From the NCBI GenBank assembly GCA_964343305.1, contig CAYFJO010000192.1, positions 1 through 19,687 on the forward strand: a stretch of DNA of 19,687 nt, in the 5' to 3' direction. Below the pieces are notes generated by a model that did no database searches, was not told the origin of the DNA, and was given only the letters and a program-made list of their open reading frames with translations. Positions 1 to 5,578 of this stretch are shown piece after piece; position 1 is the stretch's first letter; the number at the start of each line of letters is the position of its first letter. Made by a program: the position numbers and the translations under genes. The stretch is from CAYFJO01 sp964343305. GTDB taxonomy: Bacteria > Planctomycetota > Planctomycetia > Pirellulales > Pirellulaceae.

Positions 1-535
1 CACAGCGCGACTGCATAAAACTTCGTCCGCCGTTTTCAAACCGCTCGGCCAAATGCGAGATCTGACGTCGCACGGCATCTCGTCCAGCGTCTTGAAAGCG
101 TCCGCTGGGGAAATGGCCATGCGGACTCAAGACAGCCGGGCGTTTCTTCACATCGCCCGCCGGCCGGTACAAGTTTCCCGTGACAAAAAGTCCGGGCACA
201 CTTTGGAAATAAACTTTTTCAATCGTGTAATCGCCTTGATCAATCTTGCCGTGTATGACCGCGCCCAGCGGTGACTTGGTTGGCATCGGCCACAGACCGA
301 GCGAGACTTGCATTACTTGGCGAACCCATTGCGACCGCTGTTGCCAGGCTTGCGGCGACTCGGTGGGCTGGAGATTAAAGTCGCCGCGCTCGCCGTGCAA
401 CGGTCCAAGCCGGGTGTCGGCGGGCAGTTGTCCCAAGGGCAATACCCGCGGTGGCTCGGCAGCGCCAGCGAACAGAGAAAGAAAAAACAGAGGCGTCAGC
501 GAGGCACTACTCAGTTGTTTCTTTGTCCGAGTCAT
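1..535 (-). CDS. Exported acetyl-xylan-esterase-like alpha/beta hydrolase, N-terminal part
   Basis: An open frame runs from an ATG at 535 on the minus strand to the window edge (178 codons, no stop), so only the N-terminal part is present. Residues 1-26 form a signal peptide: basic MTRTKK, then a hydrophobic stretch around LTPLFFLSLFAGAAE. The mature part includes VPGLFVTGNLYRPAG and RPAVLSPHGHFPSGRF, the usual beta-strand/oxyanion-hole region of dienelactone-hydrolase or acetyl-xylan-esterase-like enzymes that planctomycetes export in large numbers. The catalytic Ser, Asp and His would lie further on and are outside the window. No convincing Shine-Dalgarno precedes the ATG; a terminator-bearing leader lies about 90 nt upstream. 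The fold class is fairly secure; the substrate (acetylated polysaccharide or another ester) is a guess. Confidence 0.72.
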   Translation of the reverse strand, partial: MTRTKKQLSSASLTPLFFLSLFAGAAEPPRVLPLGQLPADTRLGPLHGERGDFNLQPTESPQAWQQRSQWVRQVMQVSLGLWPMPTKSPLGAVIHGKIDQGDYTIEKVYFQSVPGLFVTGNLYRPAGDVKKRPAVLSPHGHFPSGRFQDAGRDAVRRQISHLAERFENGGRSFMQSRC

Positions 536-625
536 TTTGGTTCACATTCTTTTCCGACGTGACCGCGGTGCCGGCGAGTAGCACACCGTACAGCACAAGA
601 TCAACCCAAAAGCTTCGTAGTGCAT

Positions 626-660
626 AAAAAAACGGCGGAGAGGAATCCTTCTCTCCGCCG
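626..660 (-). terminator. Rho-independent terminator, minus strand
   Basis: A perfect 10-bp stem (633-642 with 651-660, 8-nt loop) is followed on the minus strand by seven U (A tract at 626-632 on the plus strand). No minus-strand protein gene ends just before it. It sits about 90 nt upstream of the start of the exported hydrolase, so it either ends a small RNA or acts as an attenuator in that gene's leader. Confidence 0.75.
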
Positions 661-781
661 TAAAGTACGTCGCTTCGCGATCCGTGCGTGGCGACTTCTT
701 TAAAAAACTGGGGGGGACCTCCAAGCCTCGAACGAATTCGCCAGCTGTCGATCCCTGCGGTCGCCGCCCCCCAAGTCTCCT
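626..781 (-). ncRNA. Candidate structured small RNA or attenuated leader
   Basis: Read on the minus strand, three hairpins follow each other. The first has a G6/C6 stem (767-772 with 711-716) enclosing about 50 nt. The second pairs GTCGC with GCGAC (691-695 with 669-673). The third is the terminator at 626-660. No long open frame explains this conservation-like structure. The 5' end is not visible; 781 is only the point where the GC-rich structured part begins after an AT-rich stretch that could hold a promoter. I looked for tmRNA, RNase P and SRP RNA signatures and did not see them. It may be a leader regulating the downstream hydrolase. Confidence 0.35.
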
Positions 782-1153
782 TTGTTATTCAAAGAAAATA
801 ACCAAAACAATTACTACCAACGACGGAAACTATCAACGAACCGCTCCAAATGCGCACAACCGCAGCGCAAATACTTAACTGCTCTTTTGGTGTTTTAAAC
901 TAAAAAAGACGCCAGAATGGCTTGGTCAGCAAACAGTGTTCTTTTGGATTGTGAGTTTGGCTCGCGAAGTTGCAAGTGGTAACAAAGAACACATTGTGCG
1001 GACGAACGGAGAATTGTCAAGCAACGAATTGAGAACTTTTTCACATTTCATTTTCTTGTCGAATCTTCGAGTGATCCCTATTGCATTTTCCTCGTGTGTC
1101 GTTCTATGCGGATCGGGTGCGTCTCGTTAACAGGATTGCGCCGCAAGAGTACG
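782..1153. other. Non-coding gap before the glycosyltransferase
   Basis: AT-rich intergenic DNA between the divergent hydrolase leader and the glycosyltransferase. It presumably holds the promoters for both directions, but I see no box pair good enough to name. GTG at 1094 and ATG at 1106 are in frame with the glycosyltransferase and are possible alternative starts. Confidence 0.4.
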
Positions 1154-2095
1154 ATGTATGATAAGCGCCGACATCACCTTTCTTATTCACTGTTGAAATC
1201 TTATTCACTGTTGAAACAGATGCTTTCTTTTGCGACTGACAACGAATATTCCGCAACCGACGCACATGTAGCGCGCGACGCGCTGCTGCAAGTTGCAGGT
1301 GAATGCCTCACCGAAGATGCGTTGGTGGATGACGCAAGACGTTACGACTTTTTGGAACAACGATTCGGCCGGGACAAATGCCGCCGTCTTGGTTTCTTTC
1401 CGATGCCGCCGGGCTATTTGGTTTCAGTGGTGATACCCGTCTTCAATGAAGCCAAGACGATTGAACAAGTAATCCAGCGTGTGCGCGATGTCGGTTTACC
1501 GTGTGAAATGGTTGTGGTGGATGACGGTAGTAGCGATGGGACGCGTGATGTTTTGGACGGACTGCGCGACGAAGAAGATTTGACGATTGTGTTTCACGAG
1601 CACAATCAAGGCAAAGGCGCGGCAATCCGCACTGGCTTTACGCACGTCCGCGGCGACGTGGTTGCGATCCAAGACGCCGACATGGAATACGACCCGCGCG
1701 ACTTTTGGTACTTGATTGAACCGATCGTTGGGGACACGGCAGACGTGGTGTACGGTAGTCGATTTTGCAATAACGACCAGTCCGACTCGCCGCTTTGGCA
1801 TCAAACGGGCAACCAAATGATCACTTGGCTTTCCAACTTGTTCACGGGTCTGAAATTCACCGACGTCGAGACTTGCTACAAGGTGTTTCGCCGCGATCTG
1901 GTCGATCGACTGGTCCCCGGATTGCGAGAATGCCGGTTTGGGATCGAGATCGAGATGACCGCGAAACTCGCAAAAATGAAAGGTGTTCGATTCTACGAGC
2001 GGCCGATCAGTTATGCGAAACGCACCTACGCCGAAGGGAAGAAGATCGGCTGGCGCGATGGGGTTCGAGCACTGTGGTGCATGGTGCGGTATTAG
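1154..2095 (+). CDS. GT2 family glycosyltransferase (polyprenyl-phosphate sugar transferase-like)
   Basis: A cytoplasmic GT-A fold enzyme that would move a sugar from a nucleotide donor to a lipid phosphate or glycan acceptor. With the start at 1154 (313 aa), residues 90-99 are VSVVIPVFNE, 121-130 VVDDGSSDGT (nucleotide-binding Asp pair), 151-161 NQGKGAAIRTG, 173-181 QDADMEYDP (DxD-type metal site) and 200-204 YGSRF. This order is typical of DPM1/GtrB-like transferases. No membrane helices follow, so it is the short soluble form. The first 85 residues are a family-specific N-terminal extension containing an 18-bp tandem duplication. ATG 1154 was chosen because AAGAG lies 5 nt upstream; GTG 1094, ATG 1106 or ATG 1220 are possible. 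The gene stands alone, convergent with the YjbQ fragment. Acceptor and sugar are unknown. Confidence 0.85.
   Translation: MYDKRRHHLSYSLLKSYSLLKQMLSFATDNEYSATDAHVARDALLQVAGECLTEDALVDDARRYDFLEQRFGRDKCRRLGFFPMPPGYLVSVVIPVFNEAKTIEQVIQRVRDVGLPCEMVVVDDGSSDGTRDVLDGLRDEEDLTIVFHEHNQGKGAAIRTGFTHVRGDVVAIQDADMEYDPRDFWYLIEPIVGDTADVVYGSRFCNNDQSDSPLWHQTGNQMITWLSNLFTGLKFTDVETCYKVFRRDLVDRLVPGLRECRFGIEIEMTAKLAKMKGVRFYERPISYAKRTYAEGKKIGWRDGVRALWCMVRY
1181..1216 (+). repeat. 18-bp tandem duplication at the glycosyltransferase 5' end
   Basis: Two exact adjacent copies of an 18-nt unit (1181-1198 and 1199-1216). If the start is upstream it encodes SYSLLK twice; if translation starts at ATG 1220 the repeat lies in the 5' UTR. 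Confidence 0.9.
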
Positions 2096-2107
2096 GCTTA
2101 TGCTCGC

Positions 2108-2130
2108 AGGACGGATGGGCAATCCGTCCT
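2108..2130. repeat. Palindrome between convergent genes
   Basis: A perfect 9-bp stem (2108-2116 with 2122-2130) with a 5-nt loop lies between the glycosyltransferase stop (2095) and the YjbQ C-terminal fragment stop (2142). There is no U tract on either strand, so it is not a classical terminator. It could act as a bidirectional transcript end or belong to a dispersed palindromic repeat family. Confidence 0.6.
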
Positions 2131-2141
2131 ACGGTTCGACA

Positions 2142-2453
2142 TTACTCGCCGATTACTTTCACTAAAACTCGCTTCGATCGCTGGCCGTCGAACTCGCCGT
2201 AGAAAATCTGCTCCCAAGGGCCGAAATCGAGCCTTCCTTTGGTAATCGCGACGACCACTTCGCGACCCATGATCTGGCGCTTGTGATGTGCGTCGGCGTT
2301 GTCTTCGCCAGTGCGGTTGTGATGATAGCGGTCGGGTGACGGATCGAACGGCGCGAGTTCTTCCAACCACTTCTTATAGTCGTGATGCAGGCCCGGCTCG
2401 TCGTCGTTGATGAAAATACTGGCAGTAATGTGCATCGCGTTCACAAAGCACAT
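2142..2453 (-). pseudogene. YjbQ/UPF0047 family protein, C-terminal fragment
   Basis: A 103-codon frame begins abruptly at MCFVNAMHITAS and continues with the family core GLHHDY, ELAPFDPSPDRYHHNRTGEDNADAHHKRQ and the end FDGQRSKRVLVKVIGE. Family members are about 140 aa and normally carry some 40 residues before this point; those are missing. The sequence upstream on the same strand (from 2454) is unrelated to YjbQ. It is about 85% identical in protein to the intact copy at 2515-2937. The missing N-terminus may be the 46-codon fragment at 5439-5576, making this the 3' half of a gene split by an insertion. Translation from the internal ATG at 2453 is possible but would give a protein without the first strands of the fold. 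Confidence 0.8.
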
Positions 2454-2462
2454 CTTGTTACT
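2448..2462 (+). repeat. Left inverted-repeat end of the candidate element
   Basis: GCACATCTTGTTACT here matches the minus strand of 5431-5445 (GCACATTTAGTTACT) at 13 of 15 positions. Both copies sit exactly where YjbQ homology stops. The outer six bases are YjbQ coding sequence on both sides, so part of the match could be chance. Confidence 0.45.
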
Positions 2463-2514
2463 TCATTCCTTTTGTTCTGTCTGGAACCACGGAACCTAGT
2501 GAGGGATGATCGTG

Positions 2515-2937
2515 TTATTGGCCAATGATCTTTACGAGAATCCGTTTCCGACGGTTGCCATCGAACTCGTAATAAAAGATGTGCTCCCAAGGTCCAAGGT
2601 GCAGTTTGCCGTCAGTGATCGCGACGACCACTTCACGGCCCATGATCTGCCGCTTGTGATGTGCATCGGCGTTGTCTTCGCCAGTGCGATTGTGATGGTA
2701 TCGATCCGGGGATGGATCGAACGGGGCGAGTTCTTCCAGCCACTTGTCGTAGTCGTGGTGCAACCCGGTTTCGTTGTCGTTTATGAACACGCTGGCTGTA
2801 ATGTGCATCGCGTTAACGAGTACGATGCCATCCGTTACTCCGCTTTTGGTCACGAGCGTCTCCACTTTGTCGTGAACGGAAATGATGGCACGTCGCTGTG
2901 GTACGTCCATCCAAATTTCTTCTGTAAGCGATTTCAT
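2515..2937 (-). CDS. yjbQ: YjbQ/UPF0047 family protein, intact copy
   Basis: A complete 140-aa member of the YjbQ (UPF0047) family, small soluble proteins; some members were reported to have thiamine-phosphate synthase activity, but the physiological role is unsettled. The sequence shows MKSLTEEIWMDVPQR at the start, KSGVTDGIVLVNAMHITAS (conserved His), GLHHDYDKWLEELAP, YHHNRTGEDNADAHHKRQ and GPWEHIFYYEFDG, ending LVKIIGQ. The frame is open for 25 more codons upstream, but the ATG at 2937 has a good GGAGAG site 7 nt before it and matches the family start. It lies inside the candidate element, 61 bp from its left end, in the same direction as the broken YjbQ pieces, and would replace their function. 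Confidence 0.88.
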   Translation of the reverse strand: MKSLTEEIWMDVPQRRAIISVHDKVETLVTKSGVTDGIVLVNAMHITASVFINDNETGLHHDYDKWLEELAPFDPSPDRYHHNRTGEDNADAHHKRQIMGREVVVAITDGKLHLGPWEHIFYYEFDGNRRKRILVKIIGQ

Positions 2938-3113
2938 TCTCACTCTCCTCGAACTTGGGTTCTGACTTGTCGTGATGCAACCGAGCAGGCAATAGTAAAC
3001 CACAAACAACAATTGATGGGGCTAGGCCGACGGGCCGAAAAGCGGAACATTCCCTGTCCGCCTGCCCCATCACTTATTCCAAACAGGGATCGATCCGTTG
3101 AAGGGAGACGGTT

Positions 3114-3443
3114 ATGCAGAGTAAAAGACGATTACCAGTCCGCTCAAACAAGCGAAATTTGAAATTACGTGAGGCTGCCGTTGATTGTGTGCCAGGACGG
3201 CCGAGCGACTATTTCCATTCGTATGAAGCGTTTATTCAGGCACATCCCGACTTGCCAATTGTCGTTTGCAGTCGCGTGTCCGGGCGAAAACAAGCGAGGA
3301 ACGGAAACATTAAATCACAAGAGGCATTCATCGTCAGCGAAGTGGAGCGACTTGGCGGTGAAGTGGTGGCGTGCGTTCCAGAGAACGGTGTTTCCGGCTA
3401 CGTCGTCGACAGATTCGGAGAGCCCATCGACCGGCCTAACTAA
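3114..3443 (+). pseudogene. Serine-recombinase-like protein, catalytic N-terminal half
   Basis: The 109-codon frame has a strong AAGGGAG site 6 nt before its ATG. Residues 48-69 include PIVVCSRVSGRKQARNG and KSQ, matching the resolvase signature in which Arg54 and Ser56 would be the DNA-binding Arg and the nucleophilic Ser. EVERLGGEVV and GVSGY follow, as in the resolvase fold. The frame stops at 3441-3443, but the -1 frame resumes with NVVLVWESVDRAVR, the expected next strand (compare LVAESTDRF in resolvase-like relatives). Thus the gene is broken by a one-base frame change near 3430-3440. No canonical slippery site is visible there, so decay or a sequence error is more likely than programmed frameshifting. 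Confidence 0.6.
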
Positions 3444-3472
3444 GCGAGGCCAGCAAGGGGAACGTTGTCCTT

Positions 3473-4222
3473 GTGTGGGAATCTGTGGATCGAGCAGTCA
3501 GGAACGTCGACTTCAACACGAAAAACAATCCACACGTTTGGCCGTCGGACATTGAATTGGACGAATTGAAGTGGATTACACGGAGGAGACACCTCGCGAC
3601 AATCCTGCATCCTGACACACCAGCTAAAGAGGTCGAAAGCCATCGAGTAATTCGGGCTCAAGAGTTTAGAGGTCGAAAGGGCGGTCGCCCAAAGAAGACA
3701 AAACCAGGATGTAAGAAACGGAAGCGGAACATGATCATGAGCAAGATTGCTTGGATGGTTGCCGCCGGCTGCTGCCCAGAGTCGGTAAGAAAACTCGCTG
3801 CATTTTTGGGCGAACGGTTCGATCTAACAACCACAATCGGATTGGGCATCTTCACACCGGTGTTGAGCCTGATTGCTTCTCACTTTGCCGGATGTCTTGC
3901 CAGGACTGGGCACGACATGTTGGCCGTCTTTGCGTCCACGATCGGAGTCTCGGTCCTTGTCGTTTCTCTGTCTCACCTTGCCGCAGCGATCGAGAAGATT
4001 ACCAAGTCGGCCACCTGGCAGGCATGGTTGTATGCGATCGCACTCGATGCCGGTGTTGTGCTGGCCGAGTTGGTCGGCGTTTATGCGAAAGATGCTAATT
4101 TGCATGAGTGGTGCGTGGCACTGATGTGCATCGTCGGCATGTTCTCGATGGCTCTTAATTGCTATGCATTTTTGCGTTGCCCACACAAAACGAAAAATGG
4201 GCAAACCCGGTCGAGACGTTAG
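3473..4222 (+). CDS. Recombinase tail fused in frame to a four-helix membrane protein
   Basis: The 249-codon frame opens with GTG at 3473. Residues 1-86 look like the rest of the resolvase-like gene before it (WESVDRAVR, LATILHPDTPAKEVESHR, and a basic stretch GGRPKKTKPGCKKRKR). Residues 87-249 are different: a probable membrane protein with helices near 121-140, 149-172, 182-204 and 213-233, including LSHLAAAIEKITKS and AWLYAIALDAGVVLAELVG. This pattern recalls the DUF2637/Spd-like transfer proteins of mobile elements, though I would not assign it. ATG at 3731 or 3737 (GGAAG 7-10 nt upstream of the first) could start the membrane protein on its own (164 aa). Residues 88-103 (MSKIAWMVAAGCCPESVRKL) could also be a remnant of a recombinase helix-turn-helix. 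Function unknown. Confidence 0.5.
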   Translation: MWESVDRAVRNVDFNTKNNPHVWPSDIELDELKWITRRRHLATILHPDTPAKEVESHRVIRAQEFRGRKGGRPKKTKPGCKKRKRNMIMSKIAWMVAAGCCPESVRKLAAFLGERFDLTTTIGLGIFTPVLSLIASHFAGCLARTGHDMLAVFASTIGVSVLVVSLSHLAAAIEKITKSATWQAWLYAIALDAGVVLAELVGVYAKDANLHEWCVALMCIVGMFSMALNCYAFLRCPHKTKNGQTRSRR

Positions 4223-4486
4223 CTTTCGTGCCCCGTTTGCAAAAGTAGATGCCAATTGCCGCTGGTGTCTCCTTGCCCATCAAGTGGTTCCTACACTAGG
4301 GGTTTTTAGACAATGACGTTGCGGGAAGTCGATTTAAAACACGACGAAAATCCACCAACTGACAAAGCATCAACAAAAAATGTGTACATCGACGGTGCAA
4401 TGCAGTGGTTCGTCTTTTGCCGCTCGGACATTAGCACACGCCACAGGTTTTTTCGTTGTTGGGTTTTTAAGCACCTCTCCAAACAT

Positions 4487-4699
4487 TCACACCAACTTGG
4501 ATTTCTCCAAGCGAAGAATCATTCGGCCAGCAGAAACGCCAAGTGCCCGACAAATTTTCAACAGAACGACGACGGTCGGGGATTTCAGATTTCTCTCCAG
4601 CAAGCTGACGTAATTCCGAGAAACGCCGGCATTGTGAGCCAATTCTTCCTGCGTCAAATCAGCCGCCAGTCGTGCCTTACGTAGTTCGTCCCCGAGCAT
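4487..4699 (-). CDS. XRE/Cro-C1 family helix-turn-helix regulator
   Basis: A 70-aa protein consisting almost only of an HTH_3 domain: LGDELRKARLAADLTQEELAHNAGVSRNYVSLLERN, where TQEELAHNAGVSRNYVSLLE is the helix-turn-helix, and SPTVVVLLKICRALGV closes the domain. The size is typical of single-domain repressors of phages, plasmids and toxin-antitoxin loci. The frame could start at TTG 4738, directly after a stop codon, adding 13 residues; ATG 4699 fits the usual short N-terminus better. It is divergent from the signal-peptide ORF at 4809, and the 109-bp gap between them is the likely operator region. I see no toxin partner. It probably regulates the element, by inference from location. Confidence 0.82.
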   Translation of the reverse strand: MLGDELRKARLAADLTQEELAHNAGVSRNYVSLLERNLKSPTVVVLLKICRALGVSAGRMILRLEKSKLV

Positions 4700-4808
4700 G
4701 TGAGGAGCGTAGTGATTGACCCGTTTCGCGTCTGCCAACTATAGTGGTAATTCAGCTCCACCGAGTTTGATCAACCGGTTTGCCAACAAAAAGAGGAAGG
4801 AGTCACCA

Positions 4809-5105
4809 ATGAAGACTTTCTTGATGGCGGTATTGGCGTTGGGTGTTTTTGGATTCGACGTTGGGATCTGCGAAGGACAGGTCAAAGCCGTTGAGGCAGG
4901 AAGTGCCGAAGCTCAAGAATCACTTCAGGAGCATCGACGACTGCTCTCAATGAAGCGAGCGGAAAGAGGTGAGCTATTGCTCTACGGTATGAAAGTTGGT
5001 GCTTGGGGAAACTCAAGCAACTCAATGAACGAGAACATTACTTTAGCACTGAGCGTGAACGAATTTGCACATCTTTGGAAAACGTTCTCACCAAGCGACA
5101 AATAG
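4809..5105 (+). CDS. Small exported protein of unknown function
   Basis: A 98-aa frame starts at an ATG with an excellent AAGGAG site 6 nt upstream. Residues 1-22 are a classical signal peptide (MKTFLMAVLALGVFGFDVGI). The mature part is short and charged (SAEAQESLQEHRRLLSMKRAERGELLLYGMKVGAWG). After about residue 67 the sequence loses protein-like character, while the -1 frame becomes strongly protein-like (KQLNEREHYFSTERERI). A G GGA AAC heptamer in the right phase lies at 5006-5012, exactly at this change. Either this is a real small protein overlapping a recombinase remnant, or the two frames make one product by frameshifting, or a base was lost. I do not recognise a family. Confidence 0.5.
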   Translation: MKTFLMAVLALGVFGFDVGICEGQVKAVEAGSAEAQESLQEHRRLLSMKRAERGELLLYGMKVGAWGNSSNSMNENITLALSVNEFAHLWKTFSPSDK

Positions 5106-5515
5106 CGGCCCTGTCGGAGGGTGTTACAAAGTCTTGGCCAACCGCAAAAATTCGAGCGGCATGTGCCCCATTAAATCGAGACTTCGATCAGATGACGTGG
5201 GATGAACGAAGAGCACTCGCCGAGATGGTTTTCAGCGGACATTTGCCCGATGGACGGAGAATGGGAATCTACATCAACTGGATCGAAGGCCAACAAAAGC
5301 GGCGACGCAAACGCTGGGAATACAGAATTCTCGGACATTTTATAACGGAAGAAGCGTCCATCCCTGTTAGCCCGTCAAAACTTGAAGCCGTTTTCAGCGA
5401 TTTTGGAAGTGCGACGTGGCAAAATCAATTAGTAACTAAATGTGCACCGCATTGCAGAGCAGCAATCCTTCCTGGATGCCGCTCTTGGAAACAATCTCGT
5501 CGATCGTCGGCGTGA
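5003..5515 (+). pseudogene. Large serine recombinase C-terminal-like fragment
   Basis: The 170-codon frame (TTG at 5003) has a charged, probably coiled-coil start (LKQLNEREHYFSTERERI), then LNRDFDQMTWDERRALAEMVFSG followed by DGRRMGIYINWIEGQQKRRRKRWEY. The pattern 'W-E-R-R-A-L-hydrophobic, then a D-G-R beta strand ending in W' matches the end of large serine recombinases after their coiled coil, although no catalytic or recombinase domain precedes it. The last 24 or so residues (from CAPHCRAA) are encoded by the antisense strand of the YjbQ N-terminal fragment, so the natural C-terminus lay at or beyond the junction. Integrase genes often abut their attachment site, which fits. It has no good ribosome-binding site of its own. 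Assignment is tentative. Confidence 0.45.
5431..5445 (-). repeat. Right inverted-repeat end of the candidate element
   Basis: AGTAACTAAATGTGC on the plus strand is the partner of 2448-2462 (13/15 as an inverted repeat). YjbQ homology on the minus strand stops here: after the codons for NAVHI the frame meets TAG within this repeat. Confidence 0.45.
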
Positions 5516-5576
5516 TGTTGATGAAGCCCATCCGCTGGGGTACGTTAAACGTGAGATATTCGGTGTGTGATTTCAT
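5439..5576 (-). pseudogene. YjbQ/UPF0047 family protein, N-terminal fragment
   Basis: The minus strand from ATG 5576 encodes MKSHTEYLTFNVPQR, then MGFINITPTIDEIVSKSG and LLLCNAVHI, followed at once by TAG. This aligns with the first 46 residues of the intact copy at 2515-2937 (MKSLTEEIWMDVPQR, TKSGVTDG, VNAMHI; about 20 of 46 identical). The gene starts 2 nt after the apbE stop, so apbE and yjbQ formed an operon before disruption. The rest of the protein (TAS onward) is absent here and is found, in the same direction, at 2142-2453, with about nine residues of overlap. The fragment is too short for a functional fold. Confidence 0.78.
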
Positions 5577-5578
5577 GG

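Larger units (their letters stand above)
2454..5438. mobile_element. Candidate integrative element inserted in a YjbQ gene
   Basis: The block is bounded on the left by a YjbQ C-terminal fragment and on the right by a YjbQ N-terminal fragment, both on the minus strand. It contains an intact YjbQ paralogue, a frameshifted serine-recombinase-like gene, a membrane protein, an XRE regulator, a signal-peptide ORF and a recombinase-C-terminus-like ORF at the right edge. Gene content is unlike the flanking metabolic genes, and the block reads more AT-rich by eye. A 13/15 inverted repeat marks the ends, and a 15-bp near-identical core (2427-2441 and 5439-5453, 13/15) is shared by the flanks. No full-length recombinase is present, so it is probably immobile now. 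An alternative is rearrangement among tandem YjbQ paralogues. Confidence 0.55.

Noticed and set aside
626..781. tmRNA, RNase P RNA or SRP RNA
   Set aside because: The 5'/3' acceptor-like ends, tag ORF, GAGGAAAGTCC box and GGAAGC-type SRP loop were all sought on both strands and not seen.
1496..2122. Minus-strand 208-codon open frame
   Set aside because: Shadow of the GT2 glycosyltransferase, whose motifs are all in the plus frame.
2506..3162. Plus-strand 218-codon open frame
   Set aside because: It is antisense to the intact YjbQ gene, which has family motifs and a ribosome-binding site; the plus frame has no recognisable protein character.
4313..4684. Plus-strand 123-codon frame overlapping the XRE gene
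   Set aside because: No ribosome-binding site or protein-like pattern; the minus-strand HTH motif is clear, so the plus frame is a shadow.
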